DNA of 64,000 nucleotides. It comes from Bradyrhizobium sp. AZCC 2262. GTDB lineage: Bacteria; Pseudomonadota; Alphaproteobacteria; Rhizobiales; Xanthobacteraceae. The position numbers were made by a program, and so were the translations under genes. This document shows positions 1 through 8,362 of this stretch, one piece after another. Where the stretch lies: assembly GCF_036924535.1 (NCBI RefSeq), contig NZ_JAZHRT010000001.1, positions 4,898,001 through 4,962,000 of the forward strand. Reading direction: 5' to 3'. A model generated the notes under the pieces. It was not told the DNA's origin and searched no databases. It saw nothing but the letters and a program-made list of their open reading frames with translations. The number at the start of each line of letters is the position of its first letter. Position 1 is the stretch's first letter.

Positions 1-1
1 G

Positions 2-433
2 ACCGGAAAGGCCACCATCGTCGCCGAGGGCGTGCTGGGCCCGAACGGGCTCGCCTTTTCGCCGGATGAAAAAATCCTCTATGTCATCGAGTCCCGCGGC
101 GTGCCGACCCGCAAGATCCTCGCCTATGACGTCTCGCCTTCCGGCGACAAGCTTTCCAACAAGCGCGTGTTTGTCGATGCCGGACCAGGCACGCCGGACG
201 GTTTTCGAGTCGATATCGACGGCAATCTGTGGTGCGGCTGGGGCATGGGCGATCCCGAGCTCGACGGCGTCGTGGTGTTCGCCCCCGACGGCGTCATGAT
301 CGGCCGCATCGCGCTGCCCGAGCGCTGCGCCAATCTTTGCTTCGGCGGCCTGAAGCGCAACCGACTGTTCATGGCCGCGAGCCAATCGATCTACGCGCTC
401 TACCTGAACACGCAAGGCGCGCCGGGCGGATAG
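2..433 (+). CDS. SMP-30/gluconolactonase family protein, C-terminal part
   Basis: The window opens inside this gene; about 143 C-terminal residues are visible and the start lies upstream. The family are six-bladed beta-propeller metal-dependent lactonases that hydrolyse sugar lactones such as gluconolactone. The segment GPNGLAFSPDE and the later DGFRVDIDGNLWCGWG carry the asparagine and aspartate positions that bind the metal in this family, and the protein ends normally in the last blade. It converges on the metallo-beta-lactamase gene, with 24 bases between the two stop codons. The family is clear; the substrate cannot be told from this fragment. Confidence 0.85.
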   Translation, partial: TGKATIVAEGVLGPNGLAFSPDEKILYVIESRGVPTRKILAYDVSPSGDKLSNKRVFVDAGPGTPDGFRVDIDGNLWCGWGMGDPELDGVVVFAPDGVMIGRIALPERCANLCFGGLKRNRLFMAASQSIYALYLNTQGAPGG

Positions 434-457
434 GTCCGCGCGCCCTTCAACGCCGCT

Positions 458-1354
458 TCACCCCTTCTTTTCCTGTGCGTCGGCGGTCTGCTTGGCGAGC
501 GCGTCTTCAAACGCCTTTTCCAGCGTCGCGGCATAGGCGTTGAACTCGCCGGGATTGACGAACGGATTCGGCGCGCCATCCGAGAGCATGGCACGCTTGT
601 CCTGCATCCTGTACATTTCCGGATGCGGCGCGAGCAGCACATCCACTTTCATGTCCTTCGCCCGCGCGAACGTCTTCCTGTAATCGGTAACGATCCCGGA
701 ATAGGTCGGATTGCCGACGAGCCGGTTCAGCGCCACGGTGCCGCTGCAGAAGATGAGCACGGAGCGCGTTGCGTCGCCATCCTTCACGGAGAATTCCCAA
801 CTCGTGCAGCCCGGCGAATGGCCGGGCGTTTCGCGGGCGGTTAGAGTCACGTCCCCGACGCTGACCGTGTCGCCTTCGCGCACCGTTCGGTCCACCTTCA
901 CCGGCGGAAATGCCAGCGCGGTGTCTTCCTGCGCGCCCGGATAATAGCCGCCTTCGAGCAGTGGCTTGTCGGCTTCGCCTGCGATCATCTGGGCGCCGCT
1001 GGCCTGTTTCATTTCGGCAAGGCCGCCGGTGTGATCGATATGCGCGTGGGTGTTGACGAGGTATTTGATGTCGGTGACCTTGAAGCCGAGCTTTTCGATG
1101 TTCGCCTTGATCTGGGAGGTTGCTTCCGGCATCACCGTATCCACCAGGATATGGCCCTGCGGCGATGTGATCAGGTAGGACGCCAGGCCGTCGGTTCCGA
1201 CATAATAGACGTTACCGATCATCTTGAACGGCTCGGTCGGCGTGTTCCACTTGACCTTGAGGGTTTCGAGCAGATCCTTGACGGTCTGGGCCTGTACTGT
1301 TCCGGTCAGCGACACCAGCGCGACAAGCACAACGACGATTTTCTTCACGGGCAT
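458..1354 (-). CDS. Subclass B3 metallo-beta-lactamase (BJP-1-like)
   Basis: Predicted periplasmic zinc hydrolase of 298 residues. Residues 1-22 form a Sec signal peptide ending near VQAQ. The zinc motif HAHIDH lies at residues 103-108, followed by His179 in ETPGHSPG and His244 in LAPHPEMY, which is the B3 pattern (H/H/H and D/H/H sites). The stretch CSGTVALNRLVG and the C-terminal PNPFVNPGE resemble the Bradyrhizobium enzyme BJP-1 as I remember it, and the length is near that of BJP-1. B3 enzymes open the ring of penicillins, cephalosporins and carbapenems. The gene stands alone: a terminator of the upstream aldehyde dehydrogenase separates the two, and no LysR (ampR-like) regulator is adjacent. 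A role on other lactones or on signalling molecules is possible. Confidence 0.9.
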   Translation of the reverse strand: MPVKKIVVVLVALVSLTGTVQAQTVKDLLETLKVKWNTPTEPFKMIGNVYYVGTDGLASYLITSPQGHILVDTVMPEATSQIKANIEKLGFKVTDIKYLVNTHAHIDHTGGLAEMKQASGAQMIAGEADKPLLEGGYYPGAQEDTALAFPPVKVDRTVREGDTVSVGDVTLTARETPGHSPGCTSWEFSVKDGDATRSVLIFCSGTVALNRLVGNPTYSGIVTDYRKTFARAKDMKVDVLLAPHPEMYRMQDKRAMLSDGAPNPFVNPGEFNAYAATLEKAFEDALAKQTADAQEKKG

Positions 1355-1435
1355 CCTCCATTTTTTCTTTGTTGCGTCGTCGCCGTGTCGGATGCGGCAT
1401 CGACGTTGAGTGTTAGCCTGACGATGATTCTGGTC

Positions 1436-1469
1436 AAAAAAATGCCGGCCGCTTTTCGGCGGCCGGCAT
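1436..1469 (-). terminator. Rho-independent terminator of the aldehyde dehydrogenase gene
   Basis: Perfect 11-bp inverted repeat (1442-1452 with 1459-1469, arm ATGCCGGCCGC) with a six-base loop. Read on the minus strand it is followed by a run of seven T. It sits about 30 bases after the aldehyde dehydrogenase stop codon and before the metallo-beta-lactamase start. Confidence 0.92.
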
Positions 1470-1500
1470 CTTTCACGATCGGCGCGAGCGCCGCATCAAT

Positions 1501-2931
1501 TTACGCCGCGTTGTAGCCGGCAACCGCCTTCACCTCGAGATATTCCTCGAGACCGTACTTGCCCCACTCGCGGCCGTTGCCGGACTGCTTGTAGCCGCCG
1601 AACGGCGCGGTGCGGTCGTTCGGCACGCCCTGCAGGTTGACGTTGCCAGCGCGGATCTGCTTACCGACGCGACGCGCGCTTTCAACGGTGTCGCCGGTGA
1701 CGTAGCCGGCGAGACCATAGGGCGTGTCGTTGGCGATCTTCACCGCCTCGGCTTCATCCTTGGCGCCGAGGATCGTGAGCACCGGTCCGAAGATTTCCTC
1801 CCGCGCAATCGTCATGTCGTTGGTGACGTCGGCGAAGATGGTCGGACGGACATAGAAGCCCTTGTTGACGCCCTCGGGCAGACCGGGACCGCCGGCGACC
1901 AGTGTCGCGCCTTCGTCGATGCCCTTCTTGATCAGCGCCTGGATCTTGTCCCACTGGATGCGCGACACGACCGGGCCGATGGTGGTGCCTTCGGCGCGGG
2001 GATCACCCGCTTTGGTCTTGTCAGCGACGCCCTTGGCGATGGCGGCGACTTCCTTCATCTTCGACAGCGGCACGATCATCCGCGACGGTGCGTTGCACGA
2101 CTGTCCGGAGTTGTTGAACATATGCATCACGCCGCCGGTGACGGCCTTGGTGAGGTCGGCGCCTTCGAGGATGACGTTCGGCGACTTGCCGCCCAGTTCC
2201 TGGCTGACGCGCTTCACGGTCGGCGCGGCGCGCTTGGCGACGTCGACGCCGGCGCGGGTCGAACCGGTGAACGAGATCATGTCGATGTCGGGGTGTTCGC
2301 TCATGGCGGCGCCGACTTCCGGGCCGAGACCGTTGACGAGGTTGAACACGCCCTTCGGCACGCCGGCTTCATGGAGGATTTCCGCGAAGATCAACGCCGA
2401 GCTCGGGGTGAACTCCGAGGGCTTGAGGATCATGGTGCAGCCGGCGGCGAGCGCGGGTGCGACCTTGCAGGCGATCTGGTTGAGCGGCCAGTTCCACGGC
2501 GTGATCATGCCGATGACACCGACCGGCTCGCGCACGACGACGGCCGAACCGACCGTCTCCTCGAAATGATAGTTCTTCAGCACTTCCAGCGTGGAAGCGA
2601 TGTGGCCCAAGCCGGCGCCGGCCTGCAGGCGTTCGGCCATCGGCAGCGGCGCGCCCATCTCGTCGGAAACGGCGGCGCCGATTTCCTTCATGCGGCCCTT
2701 GTAGACCTCGATGATCTTTTCCAAGAGCGCGACGCGCTCCTCGCGGCTGGTCTGCGAATAAGTCAGGAAGGCGCGCTTGGCGGCGGCCACGGCCTTGTCG
2801 AGGTCGGCCTTGGAGCCGAGCGCAACTTCATACATCGCGTCTTCGGTCGCCGGGTTGACGACGGGGGTGGACTTCTTGACGACGGGATCGACCCAGGCGC
2901 CATCGATGTAGAATTGCATGCGATTGACCAT
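1501..2931 (-). CDS. NAD(P)-dependent aldehyde dehydrogenase
   Basis: Classical aldehyde dehydrogenase superfamily enzyme of 476 residues that oxidises an aldehyde to the carboxylate with NAD(P)+. The cofactor motif FTGSTRAG is at about residues 221-228, the general base Glu245 lies in QELGGKSPN and the nucleophile Cys279 in NNSGQSCNAPS. The oxyanion asparagine region PWNWPL is at 145-150. The open frame extends upstream to 3021, but ATG at 2931 has an AGAGG ribosome binding site and gives the usual N-terminus (MVNRMQFYIDG). The gene appears to be monocistronic, with its own terminator. The substrate is not evident from sequence or neighbours. Confidence 0.93.
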   Translation of the reverse strand: MVNRMQFYIDGAWVDPVVKKSTPVVNPATEDAMYEVALGSKADLDKAVAAAKRAFLTYSQTSREERVALLEKIIEVYKGRMKEIGAAVSDEMGAPLPMAERLQAGAGLGHIASTLEVLKNYHFEETVGSAVVVREPVGVIGMITPWNWPLNQIACKVAPALAAGCTMILKPSEFTPSSALIFAEILHEAGVPKGVFNLVNGLGPEVGAAMSEHPDIDMISFTGSTRAGVDVAKRAAPTVKRVSQELGGKSPNVILEGADLTKAVTGGVMHMFNNSGQSCNAPSRMIVPLSKMKEVAAIAKGVADKTKAGDPRAEGTTIGPVVSRIQWDKIQALIKKGIDEGATLVAGGPGLPEGVNKGFYVRPTIFADVTNDMTIAREEIFGPVLTILGAKDEAEAVKIANDTPYGLAGYVTGDTVESARRVGKQIRAGNVNLQGVPNDRTAPFGGYKQSGNGREWGKYGLEEYLEVKAVAGYNAA

Positions 2932-3115
2932 CGGAAACCTCTTTATCAGGGAGTAATGAGGGGGAACGGTAGCGTTCGGCAGGCATCCTTGCACGAAAGC
3001 CAGGGCAGTTGAACCCGCCATATGCGGGGTGCCGCGTTGCGGCAGGCGCTGGATATAAGGTCACCGGCGTGGAGGTGGCAAGGTGCTTACTTTCGCCGTC
3101 GTCCCTGCCCGTAGC

Positions 3116-3234
3116 CGTCGTCCTTGCGAACGCAGGGACCCATACGCCGTGTCCTCTCTTTGGGGCACGCGGACAGATACTGCCTTGAACAATTACTCCC
3201 TGTGGTTATGGGTCCCTGCGTTCGCAGGGACGAC
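3116..3234. repeat. Dispersed intergenic inverted repeat
   Basis: Two copies of a near-identical module face each other (3116-3144 and 3207-3234), each itself a small hairpin around CTGCGTTCGCAG, separated by about 60 bases. This is a common intergenic repeat type in Bradyrhizobium, known from recall. It lies between the aldehyde dehydrogenase start and the transketolase-like stop and probably forms a cruciform or RNA stem-loop. Confidence 0.75.
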
Positions 3235-3260
3235 ACCTACTGTTACACCACCCCTTACCG

Positions 3261-5627
3261 CTACACCGCCATCTTGCGGTGCCGCACCGGCGCTCCCACC
3301 GTGAGGCTTTCCGCCGCGTCGATGATGGCGTTGGCGTCGATGCCGTAGTGGCGGTAGAGGTCGCCGATAGTACCGGTCTGGCCGAACTGCTCGACGCCGA
3401 GCGCCTCGGCGCGGTGGCCGCGCACGCTACCGAGCCAGCCGAGCGCGGCTGGATGACCGTCGATCACGGTCACGATGCCGCAGTCGCGTGGCAGCGGCGC
3501 CAGCAGCCTTTCGACGTGGCTGAGATACTGGATGCCACGGCGGTCGCGCCGCAAATTCCGCGCGGCGGACCATCCACCATGCAGCCGGTCGGCCGAGGTT
3601 ACCGCCAGTAAACCGACATCGCGGTGGCTTTCGCCGATGAAGCCCACCGCCTCGATCGCCTCCGGCGCCACCGCGCCGGTATAGGCGATCACGATGTCGC
3701 AGTTCGGGCCCGGCTCGCGCAGCCAGTAGGCGCCCTCGGTAATGTCCCGTTGCAGTTCCGGCGCCATGATGCGCTGCGGCTGGTCCAGCGTGCGGGTCGA
3801 GAGCCGCAAATAGACCGAACCGCCCTCGCCGGCTTCGCGCTGCATGTGGCGAAAACCCCATCCCATGATCACGGCAAGTTCATCGACGAAGGCCGGTTCG
3901 AACGAGGCCAGCCCATCCTGCGCCATACCGATCAGCGGCGTGGCGATCGACTGGTGCGCGCCGCCTTCCGGCGCCAGCGTGATACCGGATGGCGTCGCCA
4001 CCACCATGAAACGGGCGTCCTGGTAGCAGGCGTAATTCAACGCATCGAGGCCGCGCTCGATGAAGGGATCGTACAGCGTGCCGACCGGCAGCAGCCGCTC
4101 GCCATTGATCGCATGCGACAGGCCGAGCGCCGAGAGCATGATGAACAGGTTCATCTCGGCAATGCCGAGTTCCAGATGCTGACCCTTGGGCGAATAATCC
4201 CAGTTGAAGGTCGACGGGATTTTCTCCTGCCGGAACAGATCGTGGTTCTCCGCCTTGGCAAACAAGCCGCGGCGGTTGACCCAGGCGCCGAGATTGGTGG
4301 ACACGGTGACGTCAGGCGACGCGGTGACGATCCGCGCAGCCAGTTCGCTATCGCCGCGTGCGAGTTCATTGAGCATCAGCCCAAAGCCTTGTTGGGTGGA
4401 CATCTGCGCCGCCGGCTTGAAGGCAAGCTGTTGCGGAACGTCGATCACGGGCGCGCTCAGTCGGCGGCGGCCTTCCTGATTGAAGGGCGCTGCCGCCAAA
4501 AATGCTTCGAGTTCGGCCGGCGCCTGCGACAGGCCTTCGAACTTTTCCCATTCATGGCCAGGACGGATGTTCTGCGCGCTGCGCCACTTCTCCATCTGCG
4601 CAACCGTCATCAGGCCCGCATGGTTGTCCTTGTGGCCCTGCATCGGCAGGCCGACGCCCTTGATGGTGTAGGCAATGAAACAGACCGGCCGATCGTGATC
4701 GATCGCCTCGAAGGCTTCGATCATGCTGGCCATGTCGTGGCCGCCGAGATTGGACATCAACGCCAGCAACTCGTCGTCGCTGCGGCGGTCGATCAGTTGC
4801 GACACCTGCCCCTGATCGCCGATGTCGTCCTGCAAATGCTTGCGGAAGGCCGCCCCGCCCTGGAAGCACAGCGCCGCATACATCTGGTTCGGGCAATTGT
4901 CGATCCAGCGCCGCAAGGCCTCGCCGCCGGGTTCGGCGAACGCCGCCTGCATCAGGCGGCCATATTTAACGATCACGACTTCCCAGCCGAAATTGCGGAA
5001 CATGGACTCGAACTTCGCCCACAGCCCTTCGCGCACGACGGCATCGAGGCTCTGGCGGTTGTAGTCGACCACCCACCAGGTATTGCGCAGGCCGTGCTTC
5101 CAGCCCTCCAGCAGCGCCTCAAAAATGTTGCCCTCATCCATCTCGGCATCGCCGACCAGCGCGATCATGCGCCCCTCGGGCCGGTCCTTCATCCAGCCAT
5201 GCGCAGTGACGTAGTCCTGCACCAGCGAGGCGAACAGGGTTTGCGCGACGCCGAGACCGACCGAGCCGGTGGAGAAATCGACATCGTCGGCATCCTTGGT
5301 GCGCGAGGGATAGGATTGCGCGCCCTTGTAGCCGCGGAAATTTTCCAGCTTCTCGCGGGTCTGGTGACCGAACAGGTACTGGATGGCGTGAAACACCGGG
5401 CTCGCATGCGGCTTCACCGCGACGCGGTCCTGCGGCCGCAGCACCGAGAAGTACAGCGCCGACATGATGTTAGCGAGCGAAGCGGACGAGGCCTGATGGC
5501 CGCCGACCTTCAGCCCGTCGACATTGGGCCTGACATGGTTGGCATGATGGATCGTCCATGACGACAGCCAGAGAACTTTCCGTGCCAGCGCGGACAATAG
5601 TTCAAGGCGTGCAGGCTCGATGGGCAT
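3261..5627 (-). CDS. Transketolase / homodimeric pyruvate dehydrogenase E1-like protein
   Basis: Thiamine-diphosphate-dependent enzyme of 788 residues, built like AceE and MdeB rather than like TktA. The TPP motif starts at GDAEMDEGN and closes about 28 residues later at VDYNRQS. The middle domain carries the second-half signature ELGIAEMN, and the C-terminal transketolase domain follows. AceE proper is about 890 residues, so this is a shorter branch. Such proteins in Pseudomonas (MdeB) act on 2-ketobutyrate beside an Lrp-type regulator, and here too an Lrp/AsnC gene is divergent, which suggests a 2-oxoacid from amino-acid breakdown as substrate (inference). ATG 5627 has a GGAG site; the frame continues to 5744 without support. 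No E2 or E3 partner gene is visible. Confidence 0.85.
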   Translation of the reverse strand: MPIEPARLELLSALARKVLWLSSWTIHHANHVRPNVDGLKVGGHQASSASLANIMSALYFSVLRPQDRVAVKPHASPVFHAIQYLFGHQTREKLENFRGYKGAQSYPSRTKDADDVDFSTGSVGLGVAQTLFASLVQDYVTAHGWMKDRPEGRMIALVGDAEMDEGNIFEALLEGWKHGLRNTWWVVDYNRQSLDAVVREGLWAKFESMFRNFGWEVVIVKYGRLMQAAFAEPGGEALRRWIDNCPNQMYAALCFQGGAAFRKHLQDDIGDQGQVSQLIDRRSDDELLALMSNLGGHDMASMIEAFEAIDHDRPVCFIAYTIKGVGLPMQGHKDNHAGLMTVAQMEKWRSAQNIRPGHEWEKFEGLSQAPAELEAFLAAAPFNQEGRRRLSAPVIDVPQQLAFKPAAQMSTQQGFGLMLNELARGDSELAARIVTASPDVTVSTNLGAWVNRRGLFAKAENHDLFRQEKIPSTFNWDYSPKGQHLELGIAEMNLFIMLSALGLSHAINGERLLPVGTLYDPFIERGLDALNYACYQDARFMVVATPSGITLAPEGGAHQSIATPLIGMAQDGLASFEPAFVDELAVIMGWGFRHMQREAGEGGSVYLRLSTRTLDQPQRIMAPELQRDITEGAYWLREPGPNCDIVIAYTGAVAPEAIEAVGFIGESHRDVGLLAVTSADRLHGGWSAARNLRRDRRGIQYLSHVERLLAPLPRDCGIVTVIDGHPAALGWLGSVRGHRAEALGVEQFGQTGTIGDLYRHYGIDANAIIDAAESLTVGAPVRHRKMAV

Positions 5628-5716
5628 GGCAATGCTCCGACGGTTAGTATGCGCCGATTTTAGCGGGCGTGCAGGCACCAAAAATCTCAAATTATCGCGA
5701 CATACACCCCAATGTT

Positions 5717-5729
5717 GGGATAAAATCCC
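5717..5729. promoter_or_regulatory. Candidate Lrp/AsnC-type operator
   Basis: The 13-mer GGGATAAAATCCC is a perfect 5-bp inverted repeat around an AAA spacer, the 5-3-5 form typical of sites bound by feast/famine (Lrp/AsnC) regulators. It lies 33 bases upstream of the regulator's ATG and 89 bases upstream of the divergent transketolase-like start, so one dimer or octamer could control both genes. Confidence 0.45.
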
Positions 5730-5761
5730 GCGTCCAGCCTCCAAACCATGGGTTCATCCCA

Positions 5762-6223
5762 ATGCATGCCCTCGACGCCATCGACCGCAAGATCCTCAGC
5801 CTGCTGCAATCCGACAGCCGCATGACCATGCAGGAGCTTTCCGAGAAGGTCGGCCTGTCGGTGTCGCCCTGCCATCGCCGGGTCAAACTGCTGGAAGAGC
5901 GCGGCGTCATCACGCGCTACATCGCGACCGTCGATCAGAAGTCGTTGGGCCTCCACGTCAGCGTCTTCATCTCGATCAAGCTGGCGCGGCAGAAGGAAGA
6001 GGACCTCAACCGGTTTGCGAAGGCGATCTCGAAATGGGACGAGGTGCTGGAGTGCTATCTGATGACCGGCAACCGCGATTACCTGCTGCGCGTCGTGGCC
6101 GCCGACCTCTCCTCTTACGAAGCGTTCCTGAAGAACAAGCTGACGCGGCTCGACGGCATCGCCTCGATCGAGTCGAGCTTTGCGCTGAGCCAGGTGAAGT
6201 ATTCGATCGCACTGCCGGTGTAG
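5762..6223 (+). CDS. Lrp/AsnC family transcriptional regulator
   Basis: Feast/famine regulator of 153 residues. The N-terminal winged helix (LDAIDRKILSLLQSD to CHRRVKLLEERGVI) covers about residues 3-50, followed by the ligand-binding RAM/AsnC domain with the conserved YLMTGNRDYLLRVV stretch. Family members sense an amino acid and bind as dimers or octamers. The open frame begins at 5669, but the ATG at 5762 gives the standard length and N-terminus. It is divergent from the transketolase-like gene with a palindrome in the shared 134-bp gap, so autoregulation plus control of that gene is the natural reading. Confidence 0.92.
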   Translation: MHALDAIDRKILSLLQSDSRMTMQELSEKVGLSVSPCHRRVKLLEERGVITRYIATVDQKSLGLHVSVFISIKLARQKEEDLNRFAKAISKWDEVLECYLMTGNRDYLLRVVAADLSSYEAFLKNKLTRLDGIASIESSFALSQVKYSIALPV

Positions 6224-6251
6224 CACAGCTCTCCCCCCGTCATGCGGTCCC

Positions 6252-6331
6252 GTAGGATGGGTGGAGCGCAGCAATACCCATCAAGGCCGGTGCATGTGGC
6301 GATGGGTATCGCTGCGCTCCACCCATCCTAC
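6252..6331. repeat. Dispersed intergenic inverted repeat
   Basis: Arms GTAGGATGGGTGGAGCGCAG and its inverse (ending 6331) enclose a 35-base centre. It begins 28 bases after the Lrp-type gene stop codon and could end its transcript. Confidence 0.75.
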
Positions 6332-6409
6332 GAAAACACACTTTCGCGTTCTCGCGGCGCTGGTCGCCCGAGGTTTGCTGGAGAACTTCCCGCCCTCCAA
6401 TCAGAGGGC

Positions 6410-6733
6410 GCAGGGAAGACCGGGTGCTTGCTGCACCCGCGGTCTCGCGTGCGAATTGCGCAAACAAAAGTGCACACGAGCATACAGGGCAGCGGGAGCA
6501 TTCCGGCCTTCCCTGCGCAATGGCTTTACGGCTTACTTCGTGCTCTTCCCGGAGAACGGCTCTTTTGCCTCCGTCGCCAGCGAGACAGATCCCGCCAACT
6601 TAACGCCAGCACCGCGGCGCCCGAACCACACGACTTCACCGTACGCTTCAGGCACGTACGTCTCGCGCCATTCACGTCCATCGCATCTCACCGCGCGTTC
6701 GTGACGATGGCCAACGCCCCTCATCCGCCGTGA
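6410..6733. repeat. Probable long dispersed repeat unit
   Basis: The block from the CTTGCTGCACCCGCGGTC stretch to the CTCATCCGCCGTGA end matches, from memory, a repeat found many times in Bradyrhizobium chromosomes. No second copy is present in this window, so the call rests on recall only. Confidence 0.4.
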
Positions 6734-6909
6734 GACAAGCGGAGTTATGGGACTGATTTGGGTGAGAACGAAAGCAGAATATTTTTGCAAAAGAGGCTGG
6801 ACAGGTTTTGGGTGATTTGCCCGTCGTGCCAGTTTGTCGCAGGCCACCGCATGAAGTTGCGCTTGTGGTCCGAAGCAAATCAGTCCGCAGGGCCCAGCGG
6901 AATTGTAGC

Positions 6910-6977
6910 CCGCATGAGCGCAAGCGATATGCGGTGATAGCGGTTCCCGGGTGTCGCTACGCTCACCCGGGCTACGC
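6910..6977. repeat. Dispersed intergenic hairpin repeat
   Basis: Contains TAGCCCG and its inverse CGGGCTA around 6908 and 6967-6973, plus an inner hairpin CCCGGGTGTCGCTACG / CACCCGGG. This is a typical short palindromic intergenic repeat of rhizobia. Confidence 0.55.
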
Positions 6978-7129
6978 GCATGATGATGGGAACGTCGCTA
7001 ACGCGCCTTTGCCCAGCTCGCGAATGCCATTCTCTGCCATGACCGTTTTCGCGGGATTTGCGTCATTTCGAAACGAATATGACGGCAGTAGACTCGATTC
7101 AATCAGGTGAGCATCGGATCAGGAAGAGC

Positions 7130-8281
7130 ATGAAATCGCGACGTCTGTTGTGGAGCGCCCTTGGCGCATTTGTATTTCTGATCGCGATCGGCGGAGTCTG
7201 GATTCTTTCGCTGCCGGCGGCGCCTTCCGTCGCAGCGCCGCCGCCGATCGCGCAGGACGAGCGTGATGCGACGATTGCGGCGCTGAAGCCGCCGAAGCGG
7301 CAGCGCCCGCTGGTCGCCATCATCGGCATCAACGACGCCACCGAGACCACCGATTACCTGATGCCCTACGGCATCCTCACGCGCGCCGATGTCGCCGACG
7401 TCGTGACGCTGGCGACGGCGCCCGGCCCCATAACGCTGTTTCCGGCGCTGAAGGTCGAGCCACAGGCGACCATCGCGGAATTCGATGCGCGGCATCCCGA
7501 TGGCGCCGACTATGTCATCGTCCCCGCCATGAGCCGTGACGACGATCCCGAGGCGCTGCAATGGATCCGGAACCAGTCGGGCAAGGGCGCGATCGTCATC
7601 GGCGTTTGCGTCGGCGCCAAAGTGGTCGGCGACGCCGGGCTGCTGGATGGCAAGCGGGCGACCACGCATTGGTATTCCGTCAAGGAATTGCGCGGGAAGC
7701 ATCCGTCGATGCGCTATGTCGAAGACCGGCGGCTGGTGGTCGATGACGGCGTGGCAACCACGACCGGCATCACGGCATCGATGCCGATGTCGCTGACGCT
7801 GATCGAGGCCATCGCCGGCCGCGACAAGGCCAAGGCGGTCGGCCGGGAGATCGGCCTCCCCGAGTGGGACGCGCGCCACGAGAGCGACGAGTTTCGCTTC
7901 ACACGGCCGTTCGCGCTGACGGCGATCGGCAACACGGCGGCGTTCTGGGCGCACGAACGGCTCGGCATCGAACTCAAGCCTGATATCGACGAAGTGTCGC
8001 TGGCATTGGTCACCGATGCGTGGTCACGGACCTATCGGTCGCAGGCGGTGACGTTCGCGCGCACGGCTGATGCACGACAAACCCGCAACGGCATCCGCAT
8101 CTATCCCGATCAGGTCGCGGCGAGCTGGCCGGCGGAACGCCTGCTGCCGTCTGTGGGGAATCGAAAACCAGCGGAAGCGCTGGACGATGCCCTGCACGGA
8201 ATCACCGCCCGCTACGGGACGCGCACGACCGATTTCGTTGCGATGCAGCTAGAGTATCCGAGACGCCGGGCGACGCAGTGA
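7130..8281 (+). CDS. Membrane-anchored DJ-1/PfpI family protein
   Basis: 383 residues: a cytoplasmic start, one hydrophobic segment (about residues 7-28) that is either a signal anchor or an uncleaved signal, then a class I glutamine amidotransferase-like (DJ-1/PfpI) domain. The nucleophile elbow is GVCVGAKVVGDAGLL, with the expected cysteine, followed by TTHWYSV. The C-terminal ~150 residues (from PEWDARHESDEF) are not a recognised DNA-binding domain. Relatives include the sensor halves of AraC-type regulators, but no helix-turn-helix is seen here, so an exported or periplasm-facing hydrolase or chaperone is more likely. ATG 7130 has an AGGAAG site; the longer frame from 7058 lacks support. 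The insertion sequence begins at or within a few bases of its stop codon, so the C-terminus could be altered. Confidence 0.75.
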   Translation: MKSRRLLWSALGAFVFLIAIGGVWILSLPAAPSVAAPPPIAQDERDATIAALKPPKRQRPLVAIIGINDATETTDYLMPYGILTRADVADVVTLATAPGPITLFPALKVEPQATIAEFDARHPDGADYVIVPAMSRDDDPEALQWIRNQSGKGAIVIGVCVGAKVVGDAGLLDGKRATTHWYSVKELRGKHPSMRYVEDRRLVVDDGVATTTGITASMPMSLTLIEAIAGRDKAKAVGREIGLPEWDARHESDEFRFTRPFALTAIGNTAAFWAHERLGIELKPDIDEVSLALVTDAWSRTYRSQAVTFARTADARQTRNGIRIYPDQVAASWPAERLLPSVGNRKPAEALDDALHGITARYGTRTTDFVAMQLEYPRRRATQ

Positions 8282-8315
8282 TGGTCCGTAGATTCCATGG
8301 GGCGGTGAGCGTGCC

Positions 8316-8358
8316 CTTTCCGGTAGGTTTGGGTTTCCACACTCGAACCATCGGAGAG
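8316..8358 (+). promoter_or_regulatory. Hairpin covering the transposase ribosome binding site
   Basis: 8316-8332 pairs with 8342-8358 over about 15 base pairs with one bulge and a nine-base loop. The right arm contains the GGAGAG ribosome binding site (8353-8358) five to nine bases before the transposase ATG at 8363. In the mRNA this would hide the site and hold transposase translation low. Confidence 0.6.
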
Positions 8359-8362
8359 CCAG

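Larger units (their letters stand above)
6224..7129. other. 906-bp gene-free region made of dispersed repeats
   Basis: No convincing gene. It holds an inverted repeat (6252-6331), a roughly 320-base unit (6410-6733) that I recall as recurring in Bradyrhizobium genomes and being mis-called as short hypothetical proteins, and a hairpin repeat (6910-6977). Open frames here (for example 6242-6733) are low-complexity and Arg/Pro/Ser-rich and change frame between repeat units. The last 100 bases may hold the promoter of the DJ-1 family gene. Confidence 0.6.

Noticed and set aside
3624..5561. 645-codon open frame on the plus strand
   Set aside because: Exactly antisense to the transketolase-like gene; Arg/His/Ala-rich translation without any family motif, as expected of the opposite strand of GC-rich coding DNA.
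8282..8362. IS110-group bridge RNA in the 5' non-coding part of the insertion sequence
   Set aside because: Only about 80 bases separate the upstream stop codon from the transposase ATG, shorter than known 5' bridge RNAs, and the hairpin there is explained by the ribosome binding site. The 3' part is the better candidate.
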